This document shows positions 5,946-13,683 of a stretch of DNA of 13,683 nucleotides, one piece after another. Under the pieces are notes generated by a model. That model had not been told where the DNA came from and made no database searches. It saw only the letters and a list, made by a program, of their open reading frames with translations. This DNA is from Thermoplasmata archaeon (lineage in GTDB: Archaea > Thermoplasmatota > Thermoplasmata > UBA10834). Position 1 is the stretch's first letter, and each line of letters starts with the position of its first letter. The stretch is taken from NCBI GenBank assembly GCA_025457845.1, contig JALOTO010000026.1, positions 1-13,683 of the forward strand, in the 5' to 3' direction. The position numbers were made by a program, and so were the translations under genes.

Positions 5946-7052
5946 TCATTCGTCGGTCCATGAGCTGACGACCGACCCGATGGCTATGACCACGGCCGCC
6001 AGGACGAATATGACCGCGCTGTTGGACAGGGCCGCGGCCATGTCGCCGCCGATCATCGCCTCGCGAAGCCCCTCGCCGAGGTAGTAGAGCGGCATCACCA
6101 TGCCTATGGTCTGCAGGTACGACGGCATCATGCTGAGGGGGAAGAAGACCCCCGAGAGGAACATCATCGGGAACGTTATCGCAGCCCCCGCGGACTCCGC
6201 CGCCTCCTCGTCCTTGACGAACCGGGCGACTATCATCCCTATCCCCGAGAAGGTCATGCTCCCCGCGATTATCAGCAGGACGACAAGGGGGTTGATGCTG
6301 ACCTTCACTCCGTACGCGAGGACCCCAACTACGACGAGGCAGGTCATGGACAGAAATGCAACAAATATCTGATAGAGCACCTTCGAGAGCACCCATTCTG
6401 CCTTAGTCATGGGTGTCGTGGCGACCTTCCTCAGGACGCCGTTCTTCCTGTACCTCGTGTTGATGGCGACGGCCCCGTAGACCCCGGAGGTCATGATGGT
6501 CATCCCGAGTATGCCGGGCAGGAAGAAGTCGATGTACTCGAACCGCTCCTGTTCCGGCAGGCCCTCGGCGTCCACCCCTATCCCGCCGGTCGAGCCGCTC
6601 AGCCCGAGGCTGAGCTCGTAGGCGACCGACCTCACGATCTGGTAGACGGTCGCTGAGGCCTGCTGGTCGCTCTGGTCGAGGAGGAGCGTCAGGTTGACCG
6701 CGCCCGTGGACGCGTAGGTCGCGTTGAACCCTTCGGGTATGATGAGCAGCCGCTGTATGTCGGCGTCGTCTATCTCCGTGTCGAGTGCGTCGCCCTTCAG
6801 CGAGGGATCGACCATGTGGATGTCGAACGCGTCGGTGGAGTTCAGCGTCTCCACGAACATGGTGGAGAGCATCGACCCGTCGTTGTCCTGGACGTGGAGC
6901 GCTATTGGCTCGCTCTCGCCGGCGGAGAAGATCGCCCCGAATATGAATATCAGGAGCACCGGGAACATGATCATCCAGAAGAGGCTCCCCTTGTTCCTCC
7001 AGAGCATCTTGAGGTTGCACTTGACGTCGGCGTAGATGTGCTTGGGGTCCAC
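5946..7052 (-). CDS. ABC-2 type transporter permease
   Basis: This is the membrane subunit of a two-gene ABC exporter. The 368-residue protein has a first membrane segment at about 23-44 and a large outside domain at about 46-172. Further hydrophobic segments follow at about 175-198, 224-248, 255-278, 290-312 and 343-364, the layout of ABC-2/DrrB/NatB-like permeases. The loop NTRYRKNGVLRKVATTP (198-214) between the second and third segments is characteristic, since it contacts the ATPase. The start is GTG at 7052, one base after the stop of the ATPase gene, with SD GGGAGGGAG at the end of that gene, so the two are co-translated. Substrate is not evident; relatives export drugs, lipids, polysaccharide or Na+. 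It ends one base from the pheA stop. Confidence 0.88.
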   Translation of the reverse strand: MDPKHIYADVKCNLKMLWRNKGSLFWMIMFPVLLIFIFGAIFSAGESEPIALHVQDNDGSMLSTMFVETLNSTDAFDIHMVDPSLKGDALDTEIDDADIQRLLIIPEGFNATYASTGAVNLTLLLDQSDQQASATVYQIVRSVAYELSLGLSGSTGGIGVDAEGLPEQERFEYIDFFLPGILGMTIMTSGVYGAVAINTRYRKNGVLRKVATTPMTKAEWVLSKVLYQIFVAFLSMTCLVVVGVLAYGVKVSINPLVVLLIIAGSMTFSGIGMIVARFVKDEEAAESAGAAITFPMMFLSGVFFPLSMMPSYLQTIGMVMPLYYLGEGLREAMIGGDMAAALSNSAVIFVLAAVVIAIGSVVSSWTDE

Positions 7053-7053
7053 G

Positions 7054-8007
7054 TCACTCCCTCCCCAGTTCCTCGCCCGTGAGGTTGAGGAAGACGTCCT
7101 CGAGCGTGGCCCTCTTGAGGGATAGCTCGCCGTACTGGATCCCCGCGCGCTCCATCCTCGATATGATGTCCGGCAGCGCGCCCTTGGAGCCGAGGGTGAC
7201 CTCGATGTCCCCGTTGCCCTCCCTGACGGTGCAGCCAGGCTGCGCGCAGAGCAGCTCCTTGGCGCCCGGTCCAGGGGACTTGACCATGAGCCTCGTCGCG
7301 GCGCCGTGCCTCCTTATGAGCTCGTCCGGCGCGCCCATGTCGACGATCCGGCCCTTGCTTATGATTCCGACCCTGTCGGCGAGGACCTCCGCCTCCTCCA
7401 TGTAGTGGGTGGTGAGGAAGACCGTCCTGCCTCTCACCTTGAGGGCCCTGATGGCCTCCCAGATGTCCCTCCTCGCCTTCGGGTCCAGCCCCGACGAGGG
7501 CTCGTCCAGGAAGACGACCTCGGGGTCGTTGACCAGTGCGACCGCCACCCCGAGCTTCTGCTTCTGCCCCCCGGAGAGGTTCATGAAGAGCGCGTCGCGC
7601 TTGTCCTCGAGGCCCACTGTCGAGATCAGCTCGTCCGCGTCCAGCGCCTTCGAGTACATGCTCCCGAAGTACTCGATGTTCTCCTTGACCGTCAGCCTCT
7701 CGTATGTGTTGAACTCCTGTGGGAGGACGCCGACCAGCCTGCGTATGGCCTTCGCCTCCTTCCGCACGTCCAGCCCCAGGACAGATGCCTGGCCGTCGGT
7801 CGGCCTCCTGAGGCATTCGAGTATCTCGACGGTGGTCGTCTTGCCGGCGCCGTTCGGCCCGAGGAACGCGAAGACCTCTCCCTTCGGGACATCGAAGGAT
7901 ATCCCGTCGACGGCGACGAGGTCGCCGTATCTCTTGACCAGCCCGTCGACCCTGACCGCGGGGACCGCGTCCGAGCGCCCGGGCGTTGCCGTCCTCTCCT
8001 TGGCCAT
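7054..8007 (-). CDS. ABC transporter ATP-binding protein
   Basis: ATPase partner of the permease encoded directly downstream. The 317 residues carry every nucleotide-binding element: Walker A GPNGAGKT (50-57), Q-loop Q97 in VLPQEF, signature LSGGQ (144-148), Walker B VVFLDEP (164-170), D-loop SGLD (172-175) and H-loop His201 in TTHYMEEAE. A C-terminal domain of about 75 residues ending LEDVFLNLTGEELGRE is of the DUF4162 kind found in DrrA-type exporters. An N-terminal polar tail of about 16 residues precedes the domain. The ATG at 8007 has SD GGGGAG five bases upstream and a promoter-like element about 35 bp upstream, so this gene opens the two-gene operon. The family assignment is firm; the exported compound is unknown. 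Confidence 0.93.
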   Translation of the reverse strand: MAKERTATPGRSDAVPAVRVDGLVKRYGDLVAVDGISFDVPKGEVFAFLGPNGAGKTTTVEILECLRRPTDGQASVLGLDVRKEAKAIRRLVGVLPQEFNTYERLTVKENIEYFGSMYSKALDADELISTVGLEDKRDALFMNLSGGQKQKLGVAVALVNDPEVVFLDEPSSGLDPKARRDIWEAIRALKVRGRTVFLTTHYMEEAEVLADRVGIISKGRIVDMGAPDELIRRHGAATRLMVKSPGPGAKELLCAQPGCTVREGNGDIEVTLGSKGALPDIISRMERAGIQYGELSLKRATLEDVFLNLTGEELGRE

Positions 8008-8038
8008 GGAACTCCCCAGCAGGCCACGGCGGGGACCG

Positions 8039-8053
8039 TAGATAACCCTTTCT
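8039..8053 (-). promoter_or_regulatory. Promoter of the ABC exporter operon (BRE/TATA-like)
   Basis: On the minus strand AGAAAGG (8053-8047) is followed by GTTATCTA (8046-8039). Its position predicts transcription starting near 8018, just ahead of the SD of the ATPase gene. The intergenic stretch to the protease stop at 8137 holds nothing else recognisable beyond short T-rich runs. Confidence 0.55.
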
Positions 8054-8136
8054 CAGAATCGGCCGGATGTTGGTCGCTGCCGCAGAAACATGATGAAATG
8101 GTTTCGGGGTTTCAGCGCGCTACTCGGTCCCTGTCC

Positions 8137-9360
8137 TCAGAGCTTGTCCGCGGACCAGACCCTGCCTTCCCAGTTGGAGAAGGCGTAGCAGAAGTCGTAC
8201 CAGCTCGTCTCCATCGCGAACGGGATGCCCTCGTAGGTCGGCTTGATGTAGTGCATGCCCTCGTTCGTCGACGGGAAGTAGATCGCGATGCCGGTCGAGT
8301 CCACGTTGTGGATGCTGTTCACGGCTATGACGACCGCGTCGTTCACTGCCATGACCACGTCGTTCGCGGCCTCCTTGATCCCCTGGTCCTTGATCAGCGG
8401 GTCGGCCACGAGGTTCTGCGCGAAGCCCTTGAGGTCGACGTTGTACGGGTAGTAGTACCTGTCCGCCTGGATCATGTCCTTCTGGTACACGCTCATGTAG
8501 CTGTTGAGCGACGCGAGCAGCTCCTTGCCTAGGTAGTCCACCGCGGCCGTCAGCTCGTCCATGTATGCCATGTCCATGGCGCTCATGGTCACGTCCACGT
8601 ATCCGCTTATCGAGCTGTAGTACTCGCCGTAGTCCTCGGCGATCATGACGACGAACTCCTCAGCGTCCATCTCCGGGGCCCCTGTGAGGTCCTCAGCGAT
8701 GGTCATGTACGGGAAGCCGAAGCCTGGCACGGTCTCCTCGCTGAACGACAGGTACTTGGCGTAGTCCCTGCACTGGTAGGCGACCTCGGGCATGGCCATC
8801 AGGCACGCGTCGAACGCGACGGCATCGAGCACGACGCCGGTCTCGGCGTAAGCGTCCGCGAATGCAGTCCTGAGCTCGACCATGTCCAGGAAGTCGTATG
8901 TGCCGTCCGGGAGCACGGATGTGTCGTCCCAGCAGATGCCCCTCCATCCGCCGCCGTGGTCCCATAGGATGACTGCGTACTTCTCGGCCGGGTAGTCCTT
9001 GATTCCGTTCGCCACGAAGTCGGCGAGGACGGCCGGGTCACCCATGTTGACCTCCTTCGGGAAGCCGTAGTCCGCCCCGACGCTGATCGATGTGCCGACG
9101 CCCTCGGTCACGTAGATCAGGTCCGCCGGCCCCGTCAGGGTGTCGACGAGCGCCACGAAGTTGACGTTGTCGTCCGAGCCGTACTCCTCGATCCATCCGA
9201 TGTTGAGGTCCGCATAGTACTCGAGGTTGTTGTCCCCGTCGAGATATATGAGCACCGTCCAGTCCTTGACCGTCTCACCAGCAGACATCGGCACCGCGAA
9301 GACCATTGTCATGGTCATGAACATGGCGCCGATGGCTCCGAACTTGAGTCCTTTCTTCAA
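8137..9360 (-). CDS. Secreted clostripain-like cysteine protease (peptidase family C11)
   Basis: The 407-residue product begins with a signal peptide: KK at 2-3, a hydrophobic core at 7-24, and a likely cut near AVPMSAGE (22-29). The mature part starts DWTVLIYLDGDNNLE, the standard C11 opening. It carries the catalytic dyad: His135 in WDHGGGWRG (133-141) and Cys186 in AFDACLMAMPEVAY (182-195). Clostripain relatives cleave after basic residues and often self-activate; the specificity here is unknown. The start is TTG at 9360, chosen because SD GGGGAGGAG lies 7 nt upstream and the signal peptide begins at once. An ATG at 9456 extends the frame, but it lies upstream of the predicted transcription start near 9437. 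No anchor or sorting tail is seen at the C-terminus, so release outside the cell is likely. It is probably a single-gene unit. Confidence 0.87.
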   Translation of the reverse strand: MKKGLKFGAIGAMFMTMTMVFAVPMSAGETVKDWTVLIYLDGDNNLEYYADLNIGWIEEYGSDDNVNFVALVDTLTGPADLIYVTEGVGTSISVGADYGFPKEVNMGDPAVLADFVANGIKDYPAEKYAVILWDHGGGWRGICWDDTSVLPDGTYDFLDMVELRTAFADAYAETGVVLDAVAFDACLMAMPEVAYQCRDYAKYLSFSEETVPGFGFPYMTIAEDLTGAPEMDAEEFVVMIAEDYGEYYSSISGYVDVTMSAMDMAYMDELTAAVDYLGKELLASLNSYMSVYQKDMIQADRYYYPYNVDLKGFAQNLVADPLIKDQGIKEAANDVVMAVNDAVVIAVNSIHNVDSTGIAIYFPSTNEGMHYIKPTYEGIPFAMETSWYDFCYAFSNWEGRVWSADKL

Positions 9361-9414
9361 ATCCAGTCTCCTCCCCTCGATTCCGAAGAAGTTTGTCCAG
9401 CCCCGCAAAGGAGC

Positions 9415-9447
9415 CTGCAGTCCGATACTGACTGCAGTCACCATGAC
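9415..9447. promoter_or_regulatory. Palindrome cluster at the predicted start of the protease transcript
   Basis: TGACTGCAGTCA (9429-9440) is a perfect 12-bp palindrome. CTGCAGTC recurs at 9415-9422 and 9432-9439, and GTCA-CCA-TGAC (9437-9447) adds another symmetric pair. The cluster covers the start predicted from the TATA-like box at 9459-9466 and could be an operator. No regulator is identifiable. Confidence 0.35.
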
Positions 9448-9458
9448 CCCGCTCATGC

Positions 9459-9473
9459 GATAAAACCCTTTCT
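9459..9473 (-). promoter_or_regulatory. Promoter of the C11 protease gene (BRE/TATA-like)
   Basis: On the minus strand AGAAAGG (9473-9467) is followed by GTTTTATC (9466-9459), close to the leuA and exporter elements. Transcription would begin near 9437, leaving a leader of about 77 nt before the TTG start at 9360. Confidence 0.55.
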
Positions 9474-9503
9474 GTCAGGGAGGAGACGCCAGTGCCCGGG
9501 GCG

Positions 9504-10847
9504 TCATCCTTCCGGCAGGTTGGCCTTCGACTCCCTCTTGAGCACGTCGATGTCCGCCTGTCCCCGGACGACCTTCCTGTCCCTCTCCAGCAGGGCCAGG
9601 TCCTTGGGATCGAAGGCCTTGGGGTCGACGGCTATCAGGAGCCTCGTCTTGGTGACCCAGGTCGTCTCGTTGAGCGAGTCCAGCGCCTTCAGCACCCTCT
9701 TGAACTCGTTGAAGGTGACCAGGTACTCCACGCCGTCGAGGAGGACTATGCTGTTCGGGTTGGCCTCCATGAACCTGGTCATGGTGTCCGTCAGGACCGC
9801 GACGCTCGTAGGGGCTATCCTCCTCTCCCCCGGCGATTCGGTGAGCCAGATGATGGGGGTCACGTGTATGTCGTGCGCGTTCCTGACCGCCTCGGGGAAT
9901 GTACGCGTCACTATCAGCCCCCTCGGGATCAGGAACTCCAGGGTGTCCGCGGCCGACCCCTGCTTCCCCCCGGGTATGGCGGCATCGGGTGTGAGGGGGA
10001 GCGTGACGAGCTCGGAGAACAGGGCGAAAGCGGGCTGCGGTCGGTCGTCCTCGAGGAGGTAGACCCCCCTCGGTATGTCGTAGACCCTGAACCCGGACCT
10101 CCTGGTGTCCTCCACCTCGGGGTCCACGACTATGGCGGTGAACTCCTTCGATGAGTAGGTGCGGACGATGACGAGGAACAGCAACACCATGATCCAGCTG
10201 TAGGGGTTGTAGTCCTCGTATCCGAGTCGCACGTCGAGCACGAAGTGCAGGACGTACTCGGTGATCGGGATGCCCATCCATGCTGCGGCCAGGTATCGCG
10301 CCCTCGGCCTCATCTCGAGGTCCTTGTCCGACAATGCCCTGATGGCGCCGACCCCCATCCACGTCACGGCCGCGACGGCGGCCAGGATGTACCCGAGCGC
10401 CAGGAGCAGGACGGGCACGGCGGCGTCGTCCTCAGGGGCCGGGCCAGCAGCCCAGGCGTAGAGGGTCAGGGCCGCCGCGGCCGCGCCCATCGCCGTGACG
10501 AGGTTCGCCGGGGAGTTCCTCATCCATCGTCCGAACCCGGCCACGGAGCCGTACTGCCTGTAGGTCATGCCCGTGGCGGCGGCGATGATGGCGAACCAGA
10601 TGGAGATCGCGATGAACGTCGCGGAGACCTCGAGATGATGCTCGTAGACCCAGCCCTCGGTCTGGCCCACGGCGAGCTCTGCGATCCAGAATGCCACGAG
10701 GGTCGCGGTGAACGCGAGCATCACCCATCCCCTCACGGAGCTGCGCAGGTCTCGCCAGTGCCTCGAGATGGCAAGAGTGGCATAGATGGCTATGACCAGC
10801 CCGAGGATGTTCGGGAGCTTCTCGAACAAGATGTCCGCTGTATCCAC
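9504..10847 (-). CDS. Seven-transmembrane protein with C-terminal DUF835 domain
   Basis: The function is not known. The 447-residue product has about seven hydrophobic segments in its first half (near 12-27, 40-60, 75-95, 114-133, 145-168, 186-203 and 215-230). A soluble C-terminal domain follows, best matched to DUF835: it ends with VLLDGVEYLVTFNEFKRVLKALDSL (368-392), the recurrent dsDGveYL pattern of that family, then a strand LLIAVDP and a helix. DUF835 occurs mainly in euryarchaea, often behind membrane or sensor modules, so a signalling or membrane-sensing role is a reasonable guess. The GTG at 10847 has SD GGAAGGT at 7-nt spacing and a weak promoter-like element upstream. A GACGCC/GGCGTC inverted repeat overlaps the stop codon. 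Neighbours (protease downstream, ilvD upstream) give no clear functional link. Confidence 0.8.
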   Translation of the reverse strand: MDTADILFEKLPNILGLVIAIYATLAISRHWRDLRSSVRGWVMLAFTATLVAFWIAELAVGQTEGWVYEHHLEVSATFIAISIWFAIIAAATGMTYRQYGSVAGFGRWMRNSPANLVTAMGAAAAALTLYAWAAGPAPEDDAAVPVLLLALGYILAAVAAVTWMGVGAIRALSDKDLEMRPRARYLAAAWMGIPITEYVLHFVLDVRLGYEDYNPYSWIMVLLFLVIVRTYSSKEFTAIVVDPEVEDTRRSGFRVYDIPRGVYLLEDDRPQPAFALFSELVTLPLTPDAAIPGGKQGSAADTLEFLIPRGLIVTRTFPEAVRNAHDIHVTPIIWLTESPGERRIAPTSVAVLTDTMTRFMEANPNSIVLLDGVEYLVTFNEFKRVLKALDSLNETTWVTKTRLLIAVDPKAFDPKDLALLERDRKVVRGQADIDVLKRESKANLPEG

Positions 10848-10893
10848 GGTTCAGACCTTCCTGACTACCACTCTGAGTCAACGGCCTATCGTT

Positions 10894-10908
10894 CTATGAA
10901 GCTTTCCG
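10894..10908 (-). promoter_or_regulatory. Candidate promoter of the DUF835 gene
   Basis: On the minus strand CGGAAAG (10908-10902) is followed by CTTCATAG (10901-10894). Transcription would start near 10872, about 25 nt ahead of the GTG. The TATA-like part is weak, so read-through from ilvD is also possible. Confidence 0.35.
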
Positions 10909-10931
10909 GTCTGGGCCTTGAGGGTCGCGTC

Positions 10932-12540
10932 TCATTCGTCCTTCTGAGGGCTGTCCTCGAGGACGGCGCCTCTGCTCGCGGACCCGACCATGGCCCTGTA
11001 CCTGGACAGGTAGCCTGGAGCGTCCCTCTTCGGCGCCTTCCGCTCCTTGAGGCGGGCCTTGACCTCCTTCTGGGAGATGAGCACCTCGATCTCCCTCGAG
11101 TCCAGGTCCACCCTGATGACGTCCTTGTCCCTGACCGCGGCCAATGCCCCGCCGGCGTACGCCTCCGGCGAGACGTGCCCTATCGAGAGGCCCCTGGTCC
11201 CTCCAGAGAAGCGGCCGTCCGTGACGAGGGCGACCGATTCGCCGAGGCCGAGCCCCGCGAGCACCGCCGTCGGCCCGAGCATCTCGGGCATGCCTGGGGC
11301 GCCCTTGGGCCCCTGATACCTTATCACGACGGCGTCCCCGGGCTTGACCTTCCCCGCGAGCATCGCGTCGGTGGCGGCCTTCTCTGTGTCGAAGACCTTG
11401 GCCGGCCCCTCGAACCTCCGCATGGACTGGACCACCGCGGACTGCTTGACGACGCAGCCCTCTTCGGCAAGGTTCCCCGTGAGGACGGCAATGCCGCCCT
11501 CCTCGTGGTACGCGTGGGAGAGGTCGCGTATGACATCGTCGTCCTTGACGCTGGCCCCCTTGGCGACCTCGGTGATGTCCTTCCCAGCCACCGTCCCCGC
11601 CTTCCTAAGCTTGGGCGCGAGAACGGACATGACCGCGGGGATCCCTCCGGCGCGGTCCAGGTCTATCATGAAATGACTGCCCCCTGGCCTGAGGGAGACT
11701 ATGTGCTTGGTCTCGCGCGACAGCCTGTCGAAGGCTCCCAGCTCGAGCTTGATGCCGAACTCCCTCGCGATGGCGAGCAGGTGGAGGCACGTGTTGGTCG
11801 AGCCGCCGATGGCGTTGTCGACCCTGATCGCGTTCTCGAAACTGTCCGCCGTGACGATCTCGCGCGGCCTCCTCCCCTCGAGGGCCAGCCTCACAGCGAG
11901 CTCCCCGGACATCCTGGCCTGGGCGAGCTTCTCCTTCGATACGGCGTGCATGGTCGCGCAGCCGGGGACGCTCAGGCCGAGGGCCTCGGTCATGCACGAC
12001 ATCGTGTTCGCGGTGAAGAGCCCGGAGCACGAGCCGGGCCCAGGGCATGCCCTGCACTCAATCTGGTCGAAGTCCTCCTGGGTGATCCTGCCGGCCTTGA
12101 GCTCGCCTATGGCCTCGAATATGGAGATGACGTCGAGCCTCCTGTCCTTGTACTCGCCGGGCATCATCGGCCCGGCCGTGAACATGACCGCTGGGATGTC
12201 CACCCTGCCGCACGCCATGAGCATGCCTGGGGTGATCTTGTCGCAGTTCGTGACCCCGACCCAGCCGTCGGCCACGTGCGACTCGAGCATGGCCTCGACC
12301 CCGTCCGCAGATCCCCGGGACGCCGAACTCGAACGGGACGCCCCCGGCGGACTCGATGCCCTTCCTGACCTCGGCGACGAGCCTGTCCATGTGCATGTGG
12401 CCCGGGACGATCGTGTTGAACGAGTTCGCGACCGCGATGAGCGGCTTGTCGAAGTCGGCGTCCTTCATCCCGAGGGCCCGCATGAGCCCTCTTGCCGGGG
12501 CGCCTGCCATGCCCTTCCTGGCGGTCGCGCTGCGCAACAT
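10932..12540 (-). pseudogene. ilvD: Dihydroxyacid dehydratase, frameshifted by an apparent 62-bp internal deletion
   Basis: IlvD dehydrates 2,3-dihydroxy-isovalerate and -methylvalerate, the last shared step before valine, leucine and isoleucine. Residues 1-78, from the ATG at 12540, read normally (LRSATARKGM to EFGVPGIC at 12307). The next in-frame codons are nonsense. The correct frame resumes at ADGVEAMLESHVADGWV and continues through NCDKITPGM, CPGPGSCSGLFTANTM and DGRFSGGTRGLSIGHVSPEA to the stop at 10932. Compared with relatives such as the Methanocaldococcus enzyme (recalled, not searched), about 20 residues between GIC and AD are missing, including the DGIAM-GM-SLPSRELI active-site segment. 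Restoring 62 bp gives 1671 bp, or 556 residues, the normal size. The gene lies 25 nt after lysC, probably in one operon. Start SD is GGAAGGACAGG-like; a GTG at 12573 is an alternative. Either an assembly error or a true null allele. Confidence 0.85.
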
Positions 12541-12565
12541 CCTGTCCTTCCTTCCCTCTGACAAG

Positions 12566-13683
12566 TCATTCACCGAGCCTGAAGTGTCCGTGGAGTGCCT
12601 CGACGGCCTTCCTCGCGTCCTGCTTCTTGACAATGAACGAGATGTTGAGCTCGGACGACCCCTGTGCGATGGCGCGTATGTTGACCCCTTCCTGCGCCAT
12701 GGTCCCGAACACGCGGGCCGCCACACCTGGTATGCCCTTCATCCCGGCGCCGACGACGGCGATGATGCTGAGGCCGGCCTCGATGCTGACCTCCCTCACC
12801 TGCTTCGACCCCAGGAGCGCGAGCTCGAGCGCGTTCTGAGCGGTGGAGCCGTGCTCCTTCGGTATGGCGAGCGTGATGCTCTCCTCGGAGGAGCTCTGCG
12901 ATATCATGAGCACGTCGATGTCCTCGTCCGTCAGGATCTGGAGGACCTTCGCGGCCAGCCTAGGCGTGCCGACCATGGCCGCGCCGCTCACCGTGATGAG
13001 GTCAACGTCGTCGATGTTGGTGATGGCCTTGACCACGTCGCCGGTCTTGACCTTGACCTCGCTGACTATGAGCGAGCCCTGTCCGTCGGGGTCCGCCAGG
13101 CTCTTGACCCTGAACGGCAGCTGGAACCTGCCGGCGCACTCGAGCGCCTTGGGATGGATGATCTCCGCGCCGAAGTGCGCGAGCTCCATCGCCTCGGCGA
13201 AGGAGATCGTGTCGATCATCTTCGCGCCCTTGACGAACTTGGGGTTCGCGGTCATGAGCCCGTCCACGTCCTTCCAGACCCAGACCTCGTCGGCCCTGAT
13301 GGACGCGCCTATGAGCGACGCGGTGAAGTCCGACCCGCCCCTGCCGAGGGTGGTCTGGACGCCCTCCTGGGTCGCCGCGGTGAACCCGCTTATGACGACC
13401 ACGGTGTCCTCTTCCAGGAGAGGCTCCACCGTCTGCCTCGCGTGCATCGCGGTCACGTTCATGAGGGGCTGCGCGGAGCCGAAGTGGTCGTCGGTCACGA
13501 TGCCCGCCTCTCCCCCGGTGAGGGCCTTGGACTTCATCCCCATGTCCTCGATGGCCCCCTGAAGGACCGGGGCGGAGAGCTTCTCGCCGAAGCCGATTAT
13601 GTAGTCCCTCGAGCGGGGGGTGAGCTCGCCGATGTGCGCGACCCCGAGGAGTATGTCCCTGAGCTCCTGGCTCCTCGACTGGA
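12566..13683 (-). CDS. lysC: Aspartate kinase, C-terminal part with two ACT domains (partial, 5' end outside window)
   Basis: Aspartate kinase phosphorylates aspartate with ATP, the first step towards lysine, threonine, methionine and isoleucine. The reading frame is open to the right edge; 371 complete codons plus stop are present. Missing is the N-terminal part, including the KFGGTS nucleotide motif. Present are TPRSRDYIIGFGEKLSA, the kinase-domain segments GRGGSDFTASLIGASIRADEVWVWKDVDGL and FAEAMELAHFGAEIIHPKA (regions around 13343-13254 and 13212-13156), and two tandem ACT domains (about 13060-12830 and 12800-12580) that normally bind lysine or threonine for feedback inhibition. It ends GHFRLGE with no homoserine dehydrogenase fused, so it is monofunctional. 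ilvD follows after 25 nt. The symbol could equally be ask or thrA-type AK; which effector binds cannot be read from the sequence. Confidence 0.93.
   Translation of the reverse strand, partial: QSRSQELRDILLGVAHIGELTPRSRDYIIGFGEKLSAPVLQGAIEDMGMKSKALTGGEAGIVTDDHFGSAQPLMNVTAMHARQTVEPLLEEDTVVVISGFTAATQEGVQTTLGRGGSDFTASLIGASIRADEVWVWKDVDGLMTANPKFVKGAKMIDTISFAEAMELAHFGAEIIHPKALECAGRFQLPFRVKSLADPDGQGSLIVSEVKVKTGDVVKAITNIDDVDLITVSGAAMVGTPRLAAKVLQILTDEDIDVLMISQSSSEESITLAIPKEHGSTAQNALELALLGSKQVREVSIEAGLSIIAVVGAGMKGIPGVAARVFGTMAQEGVNIRAIAQGSSELNISFIVKKQDARKAVEALHGHFRLGE

Noticed and set aside
9361..9456. Longer N-terminus of the C11 protease from ATG 9456
   Set aside because: It lies upstream of the predicted transcription start, lacks an SD, and would bury the signal peptide about 32 residues in.
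9485..9505. GACGCC/GGCGTC inverted repeat as a terminator of the DUF835 gene
   Set aside because: Only 6-bp arms, no T-tract after it on the minus strand; archaeal termination relies mainly on T-runs, so it is not listed as a feature.
10245..12368. A 707-codon plus-strand open frame opposite ilvD and the DUF835 gene
   Set aside because: It has no domain, SD or promoter, and is complementary to two recognisable minus-strand genes. Its length follows from high GC and lack of stops.
1..13683. CRISPR arrays, tRNA or rRNA genes, insertion sequences, phage genes
   Set aside because: No spaced direct repeats, cloverleaf-like segments, transposase motifs or terminal inverted repeats were found on either strand by eye.

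Overview
The window looks like a GC-rich archaeal chromosome, most likely a euryarchaeote of the Thermoplasmata type, though the exact lineage is inferred. The evidence is: purine-rich BRE plus TATA-like boxes at the expected distance ahead of genes on both strands, separate small and large isopropylmalate isomerase subunits, a 7TM-DUF835 protein, a secreted clostripain-like protease, and frequent GTG and TTG starts behind clear Shine-Dalgarno (SD) sequences. Almost everything is on the minus strand. The exceptions are a sensor kinase fragment at the left edge and pheA.

Left part (1-4980): the 3' end of a histidine kinase runs into, and overlaps by 14 bases, the end of a compact leucine operon read right to left as leuA-leuC-leuD-leuB. 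The operon has one strong BRE/TATA promoter (4972-4986), three copies of an 8-bp half-site around the predicted transcription start, and a leader of about 140 nt. That leader holds an unannotated 20-codon ORF with a near-perfect SD. It encodes MKHESNGLLILPIGLLLLLA, with 8 Leu, five of them consecutive. The Leu-codon run can pair either with the start of the leader ORF or with the leuA SD. This has the logic of a leucine-sensing leader-peptide attenuator and is the most interesting signal in the window.

Middle part (4980-10850): pheA (prephenate dehydratase with a Phe-binding ACT domain) is divergent from the leu operon and probably leaderless. It ends one base from a convergent ABC exporter pair (ATPase and ABC-2 permease). 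Upstream of the exporter lie a secreted C11 cysteine protease and a 7TM-DUF835 protein, each with its own promoter-like element.

Right part (10850-13683): ilvD (dihydroxyacid dehydratase) follows the 3' part of an aspartate kinase gene that runs off the right edge. ilvD is broken. An apparent 62-bp deletion shifts the frame and removes the conserved active-site stretch after residue 78. Because the leucine operon needs the product of the valine pathway, this is either an assembly/sequencing error or a real lesion covered by another copy.

Together the genes cover leucine (LeuABCD), the common branched-chain step (IlvD), phenylalanine (PheA) and the entry to the aspartate family (LysC). An exporter, a protease and two putative membrane or sensory proteins are interspersed.
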